64,000 bases of DNA from an uncultured Desulfobacterales bacterium (GCA_937915545.1 CALGIJ010000004.1:186001-250000), one strand, 5' to 3'; counted from the first letter of the stretch, positions 53,244 through 63,013 are shown. Made by a program: numbers and translations. Notes: a model not told the origin generated them from the letters alone.

Positions 53244-53579
53244 TTAAGCGGGGTTGGATTCGGCGGGCTCGCAGACTTCGCCCTGGGGCTCCTGGTCGAG
53301 TTCGTCGACGAAGACCAGGGCGTGACCGCCGGTGATGGCCTCGGCGACCTTGTGCCGAGCGAGGGTGACGATACGCTGGATGGTGCCGCGGGAGACCCCC
53401 ATGCTGCGCCCCGCCTCCTCCTGGGTCATACCTTCCAGGTCGCAGAGCCGCAAGGCCTCCAGTTCATCGTTATGCAGGGGAATCTGCCTCAGGTAGACGA
53501 GGGAGGTGCCCGTCGGCTTGAAACACTTGCCGCAGAATCGGCCCTGACAGGTTCGGTTTTTCTTCGGTCGTGGCGACAT
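53244..53579 (-). CDS. DUF134 Cys-containing helix-turn-helix regulator
   Basis: 111 residues. The N-terminus has a Cys group (RTCQGRFCGKCFKP), followed by a sigma-like helix-turn-helix (LEGMTQEEAGRSMGVSRGTIQRIV). DUF134 proteins are small DNA-binding proteins, possibly metal- or redox-responsive. GGAGA lies 7 nt upstream of the ATG. No NifX-like neighbour, often seen with DUF134, is present. Confidence 0.85.
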   Translation of the reverse strand: MSPRPKKNRTCQGRFCGKCFKPTGTSLVYLRQIPLHNDELEALRLCDLEGMTQEEAGRSMGVSRGTIQRIVTLARHKVAEAITGGHALVFVDELDQEPQGEVCEPAESNPA

Positions 53580-53985
53580 GACATTCTCCGCAAAAGACTC
53601 ATCCCCGGGATGATCGGCTGCAGGTGGACGACGGCGGCGCTCCGGCGGCGACGGCCAACGGCGCGCTTGCTGAGCGCGGCGGAGGGGCCGAGGATAGCCC
53701 GTGTGGAACGCTCTTATACCCGGAAGTACCACAAATTGCAACTGGCCGCTGAAAGCCAGAAATCACAGATCCATTGCCTCGAGGGCAGAAAGCGCCCGGC
53801 AGCGGCACGGCAGCTCGTGTGCATTTGCACAATAGAGCACCCTGACAACGGCGTCAAGAGCCTAATGATCCAGGCAGGGCCCGGCCAGCGCCAACCATGG
53901 ACAAGCGGCCACGGATCAGGTAGAGTAGCCTGCGCCGGCAGCGATTAGCGCTTCCCGGGAACTTTCCTCCCCTCACACGCCAGCG
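53580..53985. other. Divergent spacer between DUF134 and DUF4390 genes
   Basis: 406 nt without a supported gene. It holds the TGTGCA-TT-TGCACA palindrome at 53818-53831 and presumably promoters for both flanking genes. Overlapping open frames here have no ribosome sites or family likeness. Confidence 0.45.
53818..53831. promoter_or_regulatory. Palindrome TGTGCA-TT-TGCACA, candidate operator
   Basis: A perfect 6-bp inverted repeat in an AT-richer patch, about 240 nt upstream of the DUF134 gene and 155 nt upstream of the DUF4390-NtrYX group. It could be bound by the DUF134 protein, but the distance from either start codon is long. Confidence 0.4.
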
Positions 53986-54582
53986 ATGACGGTCCCACGA
54001 CTCCTCCTTTCCTTCGTCCTTCTCCTGGCGGCCGCCCTCGCCGCAGGCGCTGGCGTCGCCGCAACTGCAGGCATCGGTGGCAAAGAGGCTCATCAGGCAA
54101 CCTTCAAGGAAGTCACCGCCACCTCCTCGGACAGCTACCTGCTCTTCTACGCCACCCTCGACAACGGTTTCACCCCGGAGATGAAAGAGGTCCTGCACAG
54201 CGGCCTGCCGCTCAAATTCTCCTTCTTCATCGAGCTCTACAAAACCACCGCCAACTGGCCCGACGAGCAGCTGACCGTGCTCTCCTTCCAGCATGTCATA
54301 GCCTATGACACCCTCAAGGAGGTCTACCGCATCACCCTCGAGGAGGAAAACCATGCCACGGTGACCATCAAGAGCCTCGACGAAGCCATCCGCGTGGTGG
54401 GGGAACTGAACGGCACCAGGATCGTGCCGCTCAAGCAGCTCCTCCCCGACAACCGCTACAAGATAAAATTCCGCGCCGAGCTGTTCCAGAAGACGCTGCC
54501 CCTCAGCCTGCATGACGTCCTGCCCTTCCTATCCTGGGGAGATGTGGCCACCGACTGGCATTTCCTCGAGTTCTCCTACTGA
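53986..54582 (+). CDS. DUF4390 exported protein
   Basis: 198 residues with a signal peptide (LLLSFVLLLAAALAAGAGVAA) and the DUF4390 core (LLFYATLDNGFTPEMKEVLHSGLPLKFSFFIELYKT). It is typically encoded before an NtrY-like kinase, as here (8-nt gap). A periplasmic sensing accessory role is inferred from the pairing. Confidence 0.85.
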   Translation: MTVPRLLLSFVLLLAAALAAGAGVAATAGIGGKEAHQATFKEVTATSSDSYLLFYATLDNGFTPEMKEVLHSGLPLKFSFFIELYKTTANWPDEQLTVLSFQHVIAYDTLKEVYRITLEEENHATVTIKSLDEAIRVVGELNGTRIVPLKQLLPDNRYKIKFRAELFQKTLPLSLHDVLPFLSWGDVATDWHFLEFSY

Positions 54583-54590
54583 GCGGCCTC

Positions 54591-56861
54591 ATGACCACCC
54601 CCAACCTCCCCCAGGATTTCACCGCCGACCGGCCGCCGCGCGACCCGGAGCGCGTTCTCCTCAAGAAAAAGCTGGTGCGGCGGACGATCTTCGTCTGCCT
54701 GCTGCTCATCCCCTTCTTCGTCTGGTTGCAGAGCCGTGTCGTTCCGGGCGGAGCCGACGTCTCCCCGGCCGACAACATCCTCGTCTTCGCGCTGATCAAC
54801 GTCAACGTGTTGCTGGTGCTGTTCGTCCTCTTTCTCGTGCTGCGCAACCTCGCCGAACTGCTCTTCGAGCGGCGCATCAATCGGCTCGGCAATAAGCTGA
54901 AGACCAAGCTGATCATCAGCTTCCTCTCCCTGACCCTCATCCCCACGGCGCTGCTCTTCTTCGTCGCCCTGCAGTTCGTCTCCACCAGCATGGACTACTG
55001 GTTCAACGAAAGCATCGAGTCCTCGCTCACCGAGTCGCTGAAGCTGGCGCAGTCGCTGCTCCGCGAGAAGGAAGACCAGGTGACCCTGATGAGCCGCGGC
55101 ATCGAGGAGCGCCTCGACGGCCTCGACTTCAGCGCCTACACTTCGGAGTCGATCAGCAATACCCTGGAGAACATCCTCTCCTTCAACCCCATCAACGGCC
55201 CCGACAGCCTCACCCTGCTCACCAACGACCACAATCTGGAAATCGTCGTCCGCGGCCCGCAGCTGCGCAGCACCATCCTCCCTAAGGTGCCCGTCGACGT
55301 CCTGCAGCGGGTGCGGGCCGGCCAGGGCCGCGAGACCATCATCCAGGAGCTGCCCCCGGGCGACCTGGTGAGCTGCGTTGCCGAGATCCAGCTCGGCAGG
55401 GGCGACCTTGGCCGGGCCATCCTCGTCACCTCGCTGCTCGTCAAGAGCGAACAGCTGGCCAAGATGAACAATATCTCCAAGGGCATCGACGGCTACCGCC
55501 AGCTCAAACATTTCAAGGACCCCTTCAAGTTCTGGCTGCTGCTCATCCTCCTCATCGTTACTCTGCTGGTGGTCTTCGCCGCGGTGTGGTTCGGCCTCTA
55601 TATTTCCCGCGGCCTCACCGAGCCCCTGGAAAAGCTGGTGCTCGCCACCCGCCGCGTCGCCGACGGCGACCTCGAGTTCGCCATGGAGAGCGACACCGGC
55701 GACGAGATGGGTCTGCTCGTCGACTCCTTCAACCAGATGACCGCTCACCTCAACTCGAGCAACAAGCGGCTCGCCGAGGCCCATGCCGCCCTGCAGCAGA
55801 GTTCGCAGGAATCCGAACAGCGGCGGCGCTATACCGAGATCATCCTGCAGAACGTCTCCGCCGGGGTCATCTCCCTGGATGAGGAGGGCAAGATCACCAC
55901 CATCAACCGCTTCGCCGAGAAGCTGCTCAACATCGACAAGAGCCTCTTCCTCGGCCTCGGCTACCGCGACGTCCTGCCCCCCTACCAGTCGGCCATCGTC
56001 GACGGCTTCATCGAGGAACTCCAGGTCACCGGCAAGATGACGGTGGAGCAGCACCTCAAACTCAACGTCCTCGGCAAGACCTACTCGCTGCTCATCAACT
56101 TCACCCGCCTCGAGGATGAGAACGGCAGGCCGGTGGGCTTCGTGCTCGTCTTCGACAACCTCACCAAGCTGGAAAAGATGCAGCGCATGGCGGCCTGGCG
56201 CGAGGTGGCCAAGAGGATCGCCCACGAAATCAAGAACCCCCTCACCCCCATCCAGCTCTCGGCGCAGCGCCTGCGCCGCCGCTACCCCGAGATCCTCCAG
56301 GAGGAGAACGGCGTCTTCGATCAATGCACCAACACCATCATCACCCAGGTCGACGAGCTCAAGCGGCTGGTCAGCGAGTTCTCGCAGTTCGCCCGCATGC
56401 CCAAGGTGCAGAAGGCCCCGGAAGACCTGGTCAAGCTGGCCAGAAACACCCTCTTCCTCTACCAGGAGGGGCACAAGAACATCGCCTTCACCTGCAGCGA
56501 GACCGAGCCCATCCCCATCTTCAGCTTCGACGGCGAGCAGATCAAACGCTGCCTCATCAACCTCCTGGACAATGCGGTTGCGGTTTTGCCCGATGGCGGT
56601 AATATAGACGTCGAAATCTCCCTCGACGAAGACAAGGAGAACGTCTTCCTCAAGGTGTACGACAACGGACCGGGAATCTCCAAGGAGAACAAGAGCAAGC
56701 TCTTCGAGCCCTATTTCTCCACCAAGAAGACCGGCACCGGCCTCGGCCTGGCCATCGTCTCGACCATCGTCGCCGACCATAACGGCTATATCCGCGTCCT
56801 CGACAACGAGCCGAGCGGCTCGGTGTTCATCATCGAGCTGCCGCTGCTGCAGGCGGGCTGA
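54591..56861 (+). CDS. NtrY-like membrane sensor histidine kinase
   Basis: 756 residues with about four membrane helices (near 24-45, 65-88, 104-126 and 307-330). HAMP (about 330-385), PAS (about 420-530), HisKA with H545 (RIAHEIKNPLTPIQLSAQRL) and HATPase (LINLLDNAVAVL; GTGLGLAIVSTIV) follow. NtrY kinases phosphorylate NtrX, whose gene follows 65 nt later. The periplasmic segment between helices 3 and 4 is the probable input site. Confidence 0.93.
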   Translation: MTTPNLPQDFTADRPPRDPERVLLKKKLVRRTIFVCLLLIPFFVWLQSRVVPGGADVSPADNILVFALINVNVLLVLFVLFLVLRNLAELLFERRINRLGNKLKTKLIISFLSLTLIPTALLFFVALQFVSTSMDYWFNESIESSLTESLKLAQSLLREKEDQVTLMSRGIEERLDGLDFSAYTSESISNTLENILSFNPINGPDSLTLLTNDHNLEIVVRGPQLRSTILPKVPVDVLQRVRAGQGRETIIQELPPGDLVSCVAEIQLGRGDLGRAILVTSLLVKSEQLAKMNNISKGIDGYRQLKHFKDPFKFWLLLILLIVTLLVVFAAVWFGLYISRGLTEPLEKLVLATRRVADGDLEFAMESDTGDEMGLLVDSFNQMTAHLNSSNKRLAEAHAALQQSSQESEQRRRYTEIILQNVSAGVISLDEEGKITTINRFAEKLLNIDKSLFLGLGYRDVLPPYQSAIVDGFIEELQVTGKMTVEQHLKLNVLGKTYSLLINFTRLEDENGRPVGFVLVFDNLTKLEKMQRMAAWREVAKRIAHEIKNPLTPIQLSAQRLRRRYPEILQEENGVFDQCTNTIITQVDELKRLVSEFSQFARMPKVQKAPEDLVKLARNTLFLYQEGHKNIAFTCSETEPIPIFSFDGEQIKRCLINLLDNAVAVLPDGGNIDVEISLDEDKENVFLKVYDNGPGISKENKSKLFEPYFSTKKTGTGLGLAIVSTIVADHNGYIRVLDNEPSGSVFIIELPLLQAG

Positions 56862-56926
56862 GAGGCACCGTCACCGGCGGCCCTCCCTGCAGCACCACAA
56901 CCCGGCACACTCCGCCTCCTTAACCC

Positions 56927-58294
56927 ATGAGCAACCGCATCCTCATCGTCGACGACGAGACCAGCATCCGCCACGCCCTGGCCGGGGTCCTCGAAGACGA
57001 GGGCTTCGTCACCCTGGCTGCCGCCTCCGCCGAAGAAGCGCTGGAGCTGCTCGACACGGCCAAGGTCGACCTGGTACTGCTCGATATCTGGCTCGGCGAC
57101 GGCATGGACGGCATCGCTGCCCTGGAGCGCATCCGCGAACGCGGCAGCCTGCCGGTGATCATGATCTCCGGCCACGGCACCATTGAAACCGCCGTCCAGG
57201 CCACCCGCCGCGGCGCCTTCGACTTCATCGAGAAACCGCTCTCCTACGACAAGATCGTCCTCGCCGTCTCCAACGGTCTGCGTTTCGCCAGGCTGGAGCG
57301 CGAGAACCTGCTGCTGCGCGAGCAGGCCCCGCAGCCGCCGACCCTCACCGGGAACTCGGCGGCCATGCGCCAGGTGAAACGGCAGATCGAGATGGTCGCC
57401 CCCACCGAGGCCTGGGTCCTCATCCGCGGCGAGCACGGCACCGGCAAGGAGCTGGTCGCCCAGGCCATCCACCGCTTGTCGAGGAGCAGCGAACAGCCGA
57501 TGGTCGAGGTCAACTGCGCCGCCATCCCCGAGGAACTCATCGAGTCTGAGCTGTTCGGTCATGAAAAAGGTTCCTTCACCGGCGCCAACAGCGCCAGGCG
57601 CGGCCGCTTCGATCAGGCCGACGGCGGCATTCTCTTCCTCGACGAGATCGGCGACATGAGCCTCGCCACCCAGGCCAAGATCCTGCGCATCCTCCAGGAA
57701 CAGCGCTTCGAGCGTGTCGGCGGCAGCAAGACCATCAAGGTCAATGTCCGCGTCTTGGCCGCCACCAACAAGAATCTCGAGGAGGATATCGAAGCCGGTC
57801 GCTTCCGCGCCGACCTCTTCTGGCGACTCAACGTCGTCCCCATCCAGGTGCCGCCGCTGCGCGACCGTCTCGAGGACATCCCCCTGCTGGTCGCCGACAT
57901 GGCCAGGAACCTCGCCGACAAGGGGCTCAAGGCACGCGAGTTCACCGCCGAGGCCATTGCGGCGATGATGGCGCACCCTTGGCCGGGCAACGTCCGCGAG
58001 CTGCGCAACTTCGTCGAGCGGCTGGCCATCATGTGCCAGGAGCGGACCATCGACGGAGCCCAGGTGCGGCTCTTCCTCGCCCCCCGCGCCAACGGGGCAG
58101 GGGGCGGGACAGCGGGCCGTTTCGACGCCCTCCTCGCCGCCGATTACAAGACGGCCAAGCGCCTCTTCGAACGCGAGTACCTCCACCACAAGCTGCAGGA
58201 AAACGGCCACAACATCTCGCGGACGGCAGAGCGTGTCGGCCTCGAGCGCAGCCACCTCCACAAGAAACTCAAGTCCCTCGATATCGTCCAGTGA
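56927..58294 (+). CDS. NtrX-like sigma-54 response regulator
   Basis: 455 residues: a receiver with D53 (LLDIWLGDG), an AAA+ domain with Walker A variant GEHGTGKE and the sigma-54 loop GSFTGA, and a Fis-type helix-turn-helix (NISRTAERVGLERSHLHKKLKSL). The second sigma-54 activator in the window; unlike the one at 12433 it is phosphorylation-controlled, by the NtrY-like kinase upstream. Confidence 0.94.
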   Translation: MSNRILIVDDETSIRHALAGVLEDEGFVTLAAASAEEALELLDTAKVDLVLLDIWLGDGMDGIAALERIRERGSLPVIMISGHGTIETAVQATRRGAFDFIEKPLSYDKIVLAVSNGLRFARLERENLLLREQAPQPPTLTGNSAAMRQVKRQIEMVAPTEAWVLIRGEHGTGKELVAQAIHRLSRSSEQPMVEVNCAAIPEELIESELFGHEKGSFTGANSARRGRFDQADGGILFLDEIGDMSLATQAKILRILQEQRFERVGGSKTIKVNVRVLAATNKNLEEDIEAGRFRADLFWRLNVVPIQVPPLRDRLEDIPLLVADMARNLADKGLKAREFTAEAIAAMMAHPWPGNVRELRNFVERLAIMCQERTIDGAQVRLFLAPRANGAGGGTAGRFDALLAADYKTAKRLFEREYLHHKLQENGHNISRTAERVGLERSHLHKKLKSLDIVQ

Positions 58295-58367
58295 CCGGCG
58301 GACACAGGCCCCGGCAAGCCCTGCGGCCGGCCGCCACAGAACAACCCCCAGCCCCAAGGAGCACCCC

Positions 58368-59348
58368 ATGGTTTTCCCCGAATATCGCCCGCGAAGACTT
58401 CGCAAAAACAGCGCCTTCCGCGCCTTGATCAGTGAGACCCACCTGCGCCCCGATCAGTTCGTCTTCCCGCTCTTCGTCGTCCCCGGCAAGAAAAAGCGCC
58501 AGGAGATCCCCTCGATGCCGGGCATCTTCCGCCTCAGCGTCGACCAGTTGGCGGCCGAAGCCAGGGAGTGCCTGAAGCTCGGCATACGGGCGGTCATCCT
58601 CTTCGGGCTGCCGGAGAAAAAAGACGGGGTCGGCTCGGGCGCCCACGCCAAAAACGGCATCATCCAGAGCGCCATCCGCGAGCTCAAGAACGCGGTGCCG
58701 GAGATGCTGGTCATTACCGACGTCTGTCTCTGCGAGTACACCGACCATGGCCACTGCGGCTGCCTCATCGACAACGAGGTCGATAACGACGCCACCCTGG
58801 AGATCCTCGCCAAGACCGCCCTCTCCCACGCCGAGGCCGGCGCCGACATGGTCGCCCCCTCGGACATGATGGACGGACGCGTGGCGGAGATCCGCGCCGC
58901 CCTGGACGAGAACAACTACCAGGAAGTGCCGATCATGTCCTACGCGGTGAAGTACGCCTCGGCCTTCTATGGCCCCTTCCGCGATGCCGCCGACTGCGCC
59001 CCGCAGTTCGGTGACCGCAAGAGCTACCAGATGGACCCGGCCAACAGCCGCGAGGCCCTGCGTGAGGCGACCCTCGATGTCGACGAGGGCGCCGACATCC
59101 TCATCGTCAAGCCGGCGGTGGCCTATGTGGATATCATTTCCCGCCTGCGTGAGGAGTTCGACCTGCCGGTGGCCGCCTACCATGTCAGCGGTGAATACGC
59201 CATGATCAAGGCGGCCGCAGAAAGGGGCTGGATCGACGGGGACAAGGTGATGGAGGAGACCCTGCTGTCGATCAGGCGGGCCGGGGCGGATATCATCATC
59301 ACTTATTGCGCCAAGGAGATGGCGAAGATCCTCGCCGAACGCCGCTAG
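58368..59348 (+). CDS. hemB: Delta-aminolevulinic acid dehydratase (porphobilinogen synthase)
   Basis: 326 residues. Active-site lysines K195 (YAVKYAS) and K248 (IVKPAVAYVD) are present. C120, C122 and C130 (CLCEYTDHGHC) indicate the zinc-dependent type. It condenses two 5-aminolevulinate molecules for haem, sirohaem and cobalamin; the last is needed by the class II reductase nearby. AAGGAG lies just before the ATG at 58368. Confidence 0.97.
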   Translation: MVFPEYRPRRLRKNSAFRALISETHLRPDQFVFPLFVVPGKKKRQEIPSMPGIFRLSVDQLAAEARECLKLGIRAVILFGLPEKKDGVGSGAHAKNGIIQSAIRELKNAVPEMLVITDVCLCEYTDHGHCGCLIDNEVDNDATLEILAKTALSHAEAGADMVAPSDMMDGRVAEIRAALDENNYQEVPIMSYAVKYASAFYGPFRDAADCAPQFGDRKSYQMDPANSREALREATLDVDEGADILIVKPAVAYVDIISRLREEFDLPVAAYHVSGEYAMIKAAAERGWIDGDKVMEETLLSIRRAGADIIITYCAKEMAKILAERR

Positions 59349-59380
59349 AGAGGCGGGCTCAGGGGCCGGGAGAGAGGCGG

Positions 59381-59785
59381 TCAGCGCCCGAGGAGGGCTG
59401 CGAGCCACCCCGGCAACGCCCGGCGCAGCCAAAGAAATACAACGGCGGCTGCGCCGACCCCGTCGGCGACGAGGTCCCAGCCGCTCGCCGAGCGGCCGGA
59501 AATAAAGGACTGGTGGTATTCGTCGGAGAGTCCGTAGAAGAGGCAGAAGAGGAGCACCGCGGCAGCCGCGCGGGTTGCCGGCCTGGCTTGGTACGGGGCG
59601 ATGGCGAATAAAGCCACCACCGCGAGCAGGGCATAGATAAAGGCGTGACCCAGCTTGTCAAGGCCAGGCAGCAGGGGCAGCTGGAGGTCGTCACCGGTCT
59701 GGTGCGAGAGGAGAAAAATGCCCGTCATGACCGCCAGCAGGGGTAGCGTCCTCGCCACACGCCACCCGAGACGTGGCATCATCAT
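59381..59785 (-). CDS. VanZ-like membrane protein
   Basis: 134 residues with four hydrophobic helices and the VanZ-family pattern LPGLDKLGHAFIYALLAVVALF...YGLSDEYHQSFISGRSASGWDLVADGVGAAAV. Function unknown outside vancomycin clusters. It starts within a 4-nt overlap with the SEC-C gene and converges on hemB. Confidence 0.88.
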   Translation of the reverse strand: MMMPRLGWRVARTLPLLAVMTGIFLLSHQTGDDLQLPLLPGLDKLGHAFIYALLAVVALFAIAPYQARPATRAAAAVLLFCLFYGLSDEYHQSFISGRSASGWDLVADGVGAAAVVFLWLRRALPGWLAALLGR

Positions 59786-60297
59786 GCGCCGGGAACGTCT
59801 TGCGTTTCGAGGTGGACGTTCTGCAGCTGGCCGGAGGAGAGTTTTTTGTCGATGCGGCGCATCGCCGCATGCAGCTCACGGCAGGGGGCGTCGGCGAGAA
59901 CCCCGAGCACATCGCTGTCGCTGTTATAGGGCATGACCACCAGCTGCCTGTTGTCGATGGAAAAGCGGTGGCTGTAGTTGATCTCGATGGTCTGCGGCCC
60001 CTCGTCGATGGGCGTCGGCAGCATCTCGCCAGCGCGGGCCAGCTGCAGGCAGTCACGCTCGGTCATCTCCAGCAGCCAGGCATCGCCCGCAGCGGTGGAG
60101 AAGAAGAAAAAGACGCCCACCTCGCGATAGGCGACCCGCTTCGCCACCGCATCTTCCTGCACCTTGCGGACTTCGCCCATCAAGGTCACCGCCTGCTGGG
60201 GCGGTGCGATGCCGCCAGCCTCCTTGCCAGCGCAACAATGCTTGTATTTCTTGCCGCTGCGGCAGGGACATCTGTCGTTTCTTCCGATCTTGGCCAT
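59782..60297 (-). CDS. SEC-C zinc-motif protein
   Basis: 171 residues beginning with a SEC-C metal-binding motif (C10-x-C12...YKHCC at 21-22), the same zinc module as at the C-terminus of SecA. The remaining 140 residues are an unassigned alpha/beta domain. Such proteins are thought to bind ribosomes or SecB-like partners; this is inference. It is co-transcribed with the VanZ-like gene. Confidence 0.82.
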   Translation of the reverse strand: MAKIGRNDRCPCRSGKKYKHCCAGKEAGGIAPPQQAVTLMGEVRKVQEDAVAKRVAYREVGVFFFFSTAAGDAWLLEMTERDCLQLARAGEMLPTPIDEGPQTIEINYSHRFSIDNRQLVVMPYNSDSDVLGVLADAPCRELHAAMRRIDKKLSSGQLQNVHLETQDVPGA

Positions 60298-60328
60298 GAG
60301 TACCCCCGATCCTGTCCTGCGCGCCGCA

Positions 60329-62500
60329 TCAGGCGCATTTGCTATAGCCGCACTCGCGGCAGCTCTCGCATCCTTCCTCGAAGCGTAACACCCCCGAGCA
60401 CTCCGGGCAGATGGACGAGAAACCCTTTTGCGTTCCCGCCAGGAAGGACTTGAAAAGCTTACTTAATTGCGCCGGCAGGTCTAGCATGTGCCCGCTCGAC
60501 CTGTCAAGCTGTTTAATAATCTCGTCCATGGGCACGTTGAAGCGCAGGGCGAGGGAGACCAGGCGGCAGGTAGTGGTCCACATGGTCGACTTGTCCTTGA
60601 GGTCGACGCGGTTGTCGAAGGGGAACTTGGCGAAGACCTCCATCGGCTTCTCGTTCTCGTCGAAGCAGACGATGATATACACCGACTTCTGGTACTGATC
60701 CTTGACCCGGTAGCGCTTGGCGCTCAAGGTGTCGGGGAGGATCTGCTTCACCGGTCCGCGCTCGGAGACAATCGCGGTCTTCTCCTTGGCGGCGCTGTCG
60801 CCGGTGTTGAGCACCTGGTTGTCGCGCGAGCCGTCGCGATAAACGGTCAGCCCCTTGCAGCCCAGCCGGTAGCCGGTGATATAGGCGGTCTTGACCTCGC
60901 CGCGCGTGGCCTCGGTGGGCAGGTTGATGGTTTTGGAGATGGAACTGTCGACGCCGTTCTTCTGCAGGCAGCCCTGCATCTTGATATGATCGGCGGGGGA
61001 GATGTCCTGGGCGGTGCGGAAGATCTCCTGCCAGTGCGGCGGGATGTCGCCATGGCCGAGGACCGTGCCGCTGTCGGCTACCTTGCCCATCAGCTCCTCC
61101 GAGTAGAAGCCCTCCTCCCTGGCCACCTTCTCGAAATACTTGTTGACGAGGATGAGGCGATCGCCATCCATGACGTTCTTGACCATGACGATGGAGAAAT
61201 ACGGCTCGCAGCCCGAGGCGCAGTCGGCGATCATCGACACCGTGCCGGTGGGCTGGATCGAGGTCAGAGCGGCATTGCGGCGCGGGCGGTAGTCGTTGAT
61301 GGCGCCGTCATAGGCCGGGAAGGGTCCCTTCTCCTCGGCCAGTTCGCAGGAACGCTCCTCGGCAGCCTCGCGGATGAAGCGCATTACCTGGCCGGCCAGA
61401 TCGCGCCCCTCCTCGGAGCCGTAGGGAACCTCCATCTGGATGAGCATGTCGTGCAGACCCATGATCCCCAGGCCGATCTTCCTCGTTTTCAGGGTCATCT
61501 CCTCGATCTCCGGGATGGGGAAGCGGTTGCAGTCGATGACATTGTCGAGGAAGGTGGTGGCGGTACGGACGACGCTGCGCAGCCGGTCGTAATCGACGGC
61601 CTTGCGCACGACGAAATTGGCGAGGTTGACCGAGCCGAGATTGCAGCTCTCGTAGGGCAGCAGCCACTGTTCGCCGCAGGGGTTGGTGGCCTCGAATTCG
61701 CCCAGCTGCGGGGTGGCGTTGTCGCGGTTGGCGGTGTCGATGAACAGCACCCCCGGCTCGCCGTTATGCCAGGCGAGGTCGACGATCTTCTCGAAGACCA
61801 CCTTGGCGCTCAGCCGCCGCACCACCTCGCGGGTCGAGGGCTCGATGAGGTCGTACTCGTCGTCGTCGTCCAGGGCCCGCATGAAGGCGTCGGTGATGCC
61901 GACGCTGAAGTTGAAGTTATTGAAGCGGTTCTGATCCGCCTTGGCGACGATGAAGTCCATGATATCGGGGTGGTCGATGCGCAGCACGCCCATATTGGCA
62001 CCCCGCCGCTTGCCGCCCTGCTTGATGGTCTCGGTGGCGGCGTCGAAGACCGCGGCGAAGGAGAGCGGGCCGGAAGCGACCCCCTGGGTGGAGCGCACCG
62101 AGGCATTCTTGGAACGCAGCCGCGAGAAGGAATAGCCGGTCCCACCACCGGTCTTGTGCACCAGGGCGCCGTTACGGATGGCGGAGAAGATGCCGTCCAT
62201 GGAGTCCGGCACCGGCAGGACGAAGCAGGCGGAGAGCTGGCCGAGGTCGGTGCCGGCGTTCATCAGGCAAGGTGAGTTGGGGAGAAAGTCGAGGTGGTAG
62301 ATCATGCGAAAAAAGGTCTCGCGCAGCTCCTCGTAGAGGCCACGCGGGCGATCGATCTCGGCCACGGCATCGGCGACACGGCGCACCAGCGTTTCCCAGG
62401 TTTCGGTGACATTTCCCTCGCTGTCCTTGAGGTAGTATCTTCTTGCCAGAACCGTTTCCGCGGTCGCGGTCAACACCTGCTTGGCCATATCCGGAGTCAT
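60329..62500 (-). CDS. nrdJ: Adenosylcobalamin-dependent (class II) ribonucleotide reductase
   Basis: 723 residues. Landmarks are NSPCLMNAG, TNPCGEQWLLPYESCNLGSVNL (active-site Cys region), QPTGTVSMIADCASG and a C-terminal Cys group (CPECSGVLRFEEGCESCRECGYSKC split into two pairs) used for re-reduction. It makes deoxyribonucleotides without oxygen, using coenzyme B12. ATGAGGAGA lies just upstream of the ATG. No consensus cobalamin riboswitch is seen upstream. Confidence 0.95.
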   Translation of the reverse strand: MTPDMAKQVLTATAETVLARRYYLKDSEGNVTETWETLVRRVADAVAEIDRPRGLYEELRETFFRMIYHLDFLPNSPCLMNAGTDLGQLSACFVLPVPDSMDGIFSAIRNGALVHKTGGGTGYSFSRLRSKNASVRSTQGVASGPLSFAAVFDAATETIKQGGKRRGANMGVLRIDHPDIMDFIVAKADQNRFNNFNFSVGITDAFMRALDDDDEYDLIEPSTREVVRRLSAKVVFEKIVDLAWHNGEPGVLFIDTANRDNATPQLGEFEATNPCGEQWLLPYESCNLGSVNLANFVVRKAVDYDRLRSVVRTATTFLDNVIDCNRFPIPEIEEMTLKTRKIGLGIMGLHDMLIQMEVPYGSEEGRDLAGQVMRFIREAAEERSCELAEEKGPFPAYDGAINDYRPRRNAALTSIQPTGTVSMIADCASGCEPYFSIVMVKNVMDGDRLILVNKYFEKVAREEGFYSEELMGKVADSGTVLGHGDIPPHWQEIFRTAQDISPADHIKMQGCLQKNGVDSSISKTINLPTEATRGEVKTAYITGYRLGCKGLTVYRDGSRDNQVLNTGDSAAKEKTAIVSERGPVKQILPDTLSAKRYRVKDQYQKSVYIIVCFDENEKPMEVFAKFPFDNRVDLKDKSTMWTTTCRLVSLALRFNVPMDEIIKQLDRSSGHMLDLPAQLSKLFKSFLAGTQKGFSSICPECSGVLRFEEGCESCRECGYSKCA

Positions 62501-62835
62501 GAAAACTTCTCCTCATCGTGGGTGAAATGGTAAAAAATCGTCGTCACGGCAGCGCCGATACCTCAGAAAAGAGCGCAGAAAAAGGGGGATAAAAGCCCCC
62601 GGCAAAATACTTCGAGCGGCTGCCGACAATCGCTGTATATACCCCACATTTATGGTCCACTCAATATCATTCTACAACATATGGTAGTTTTTCTTCGAGT
62701 CCCCGATCTACTAAGAAGAATCTCGCCAAGGACGAAGACAGTGGTGGGAAATGCTGCAGAAACGAGCAGGCAGGTGGTCAGGGAAAACGACGGGGCGACG
62801 ACTGTGCAAAGCGGAAATGGTGTCCCTCAGGCACT

Positions 62836-62873
62836 GTCGTGACGGCGGCCAACTGCCTGCCCGCCGTCACGAC
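62836..62873. other. Perfect 13-bp inverted repeat of unknown role
   Basis: GTCGTGACGGCGG (62836-62848) pairs perfectly with 62861-62873 across a 12-nt loop. It has no T-run on either side. It could be a protein-binding site or a structured untranslated RNA in the nrdJ leader. Confidence 0.6.
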
Positions 62874-62946
62874 AATTGGGAACTGGCGTTACGCCGGGTG
62901 CGGCCAGTGTGCAATCCGCCACATGATGAAAGGACAAGGGGGAGGG

Positions 62947-62994
62947 AAAAAACGAAAGCGGCCATGCCGATCGTCAAGCGATCGCCATGGCCGC
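62947..62994 (-). terminator. Intrinsic terminator of the beta-barrel gene
   Basis: A 16-bp stem with one mismatch (62958-62973 with 62979-62994, loop TCAAG) is followed on the minus strand by TTTCGTTTTTT. Position, 84 nt past the stop of the beta-barrel protein, and T-run fit a rho-independent terminator. Confidence 0.8.
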
Positions 62995-63013
62995 CGGATA
63001 ATGCCAGGCACCA

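Noticed and set aside
62650..62690. NrdR boxes upstream of nrdJ
   Set aside because: The AT palindromes match the NrdR consensus poorly; listed only as a possibility in the intergenic entry.
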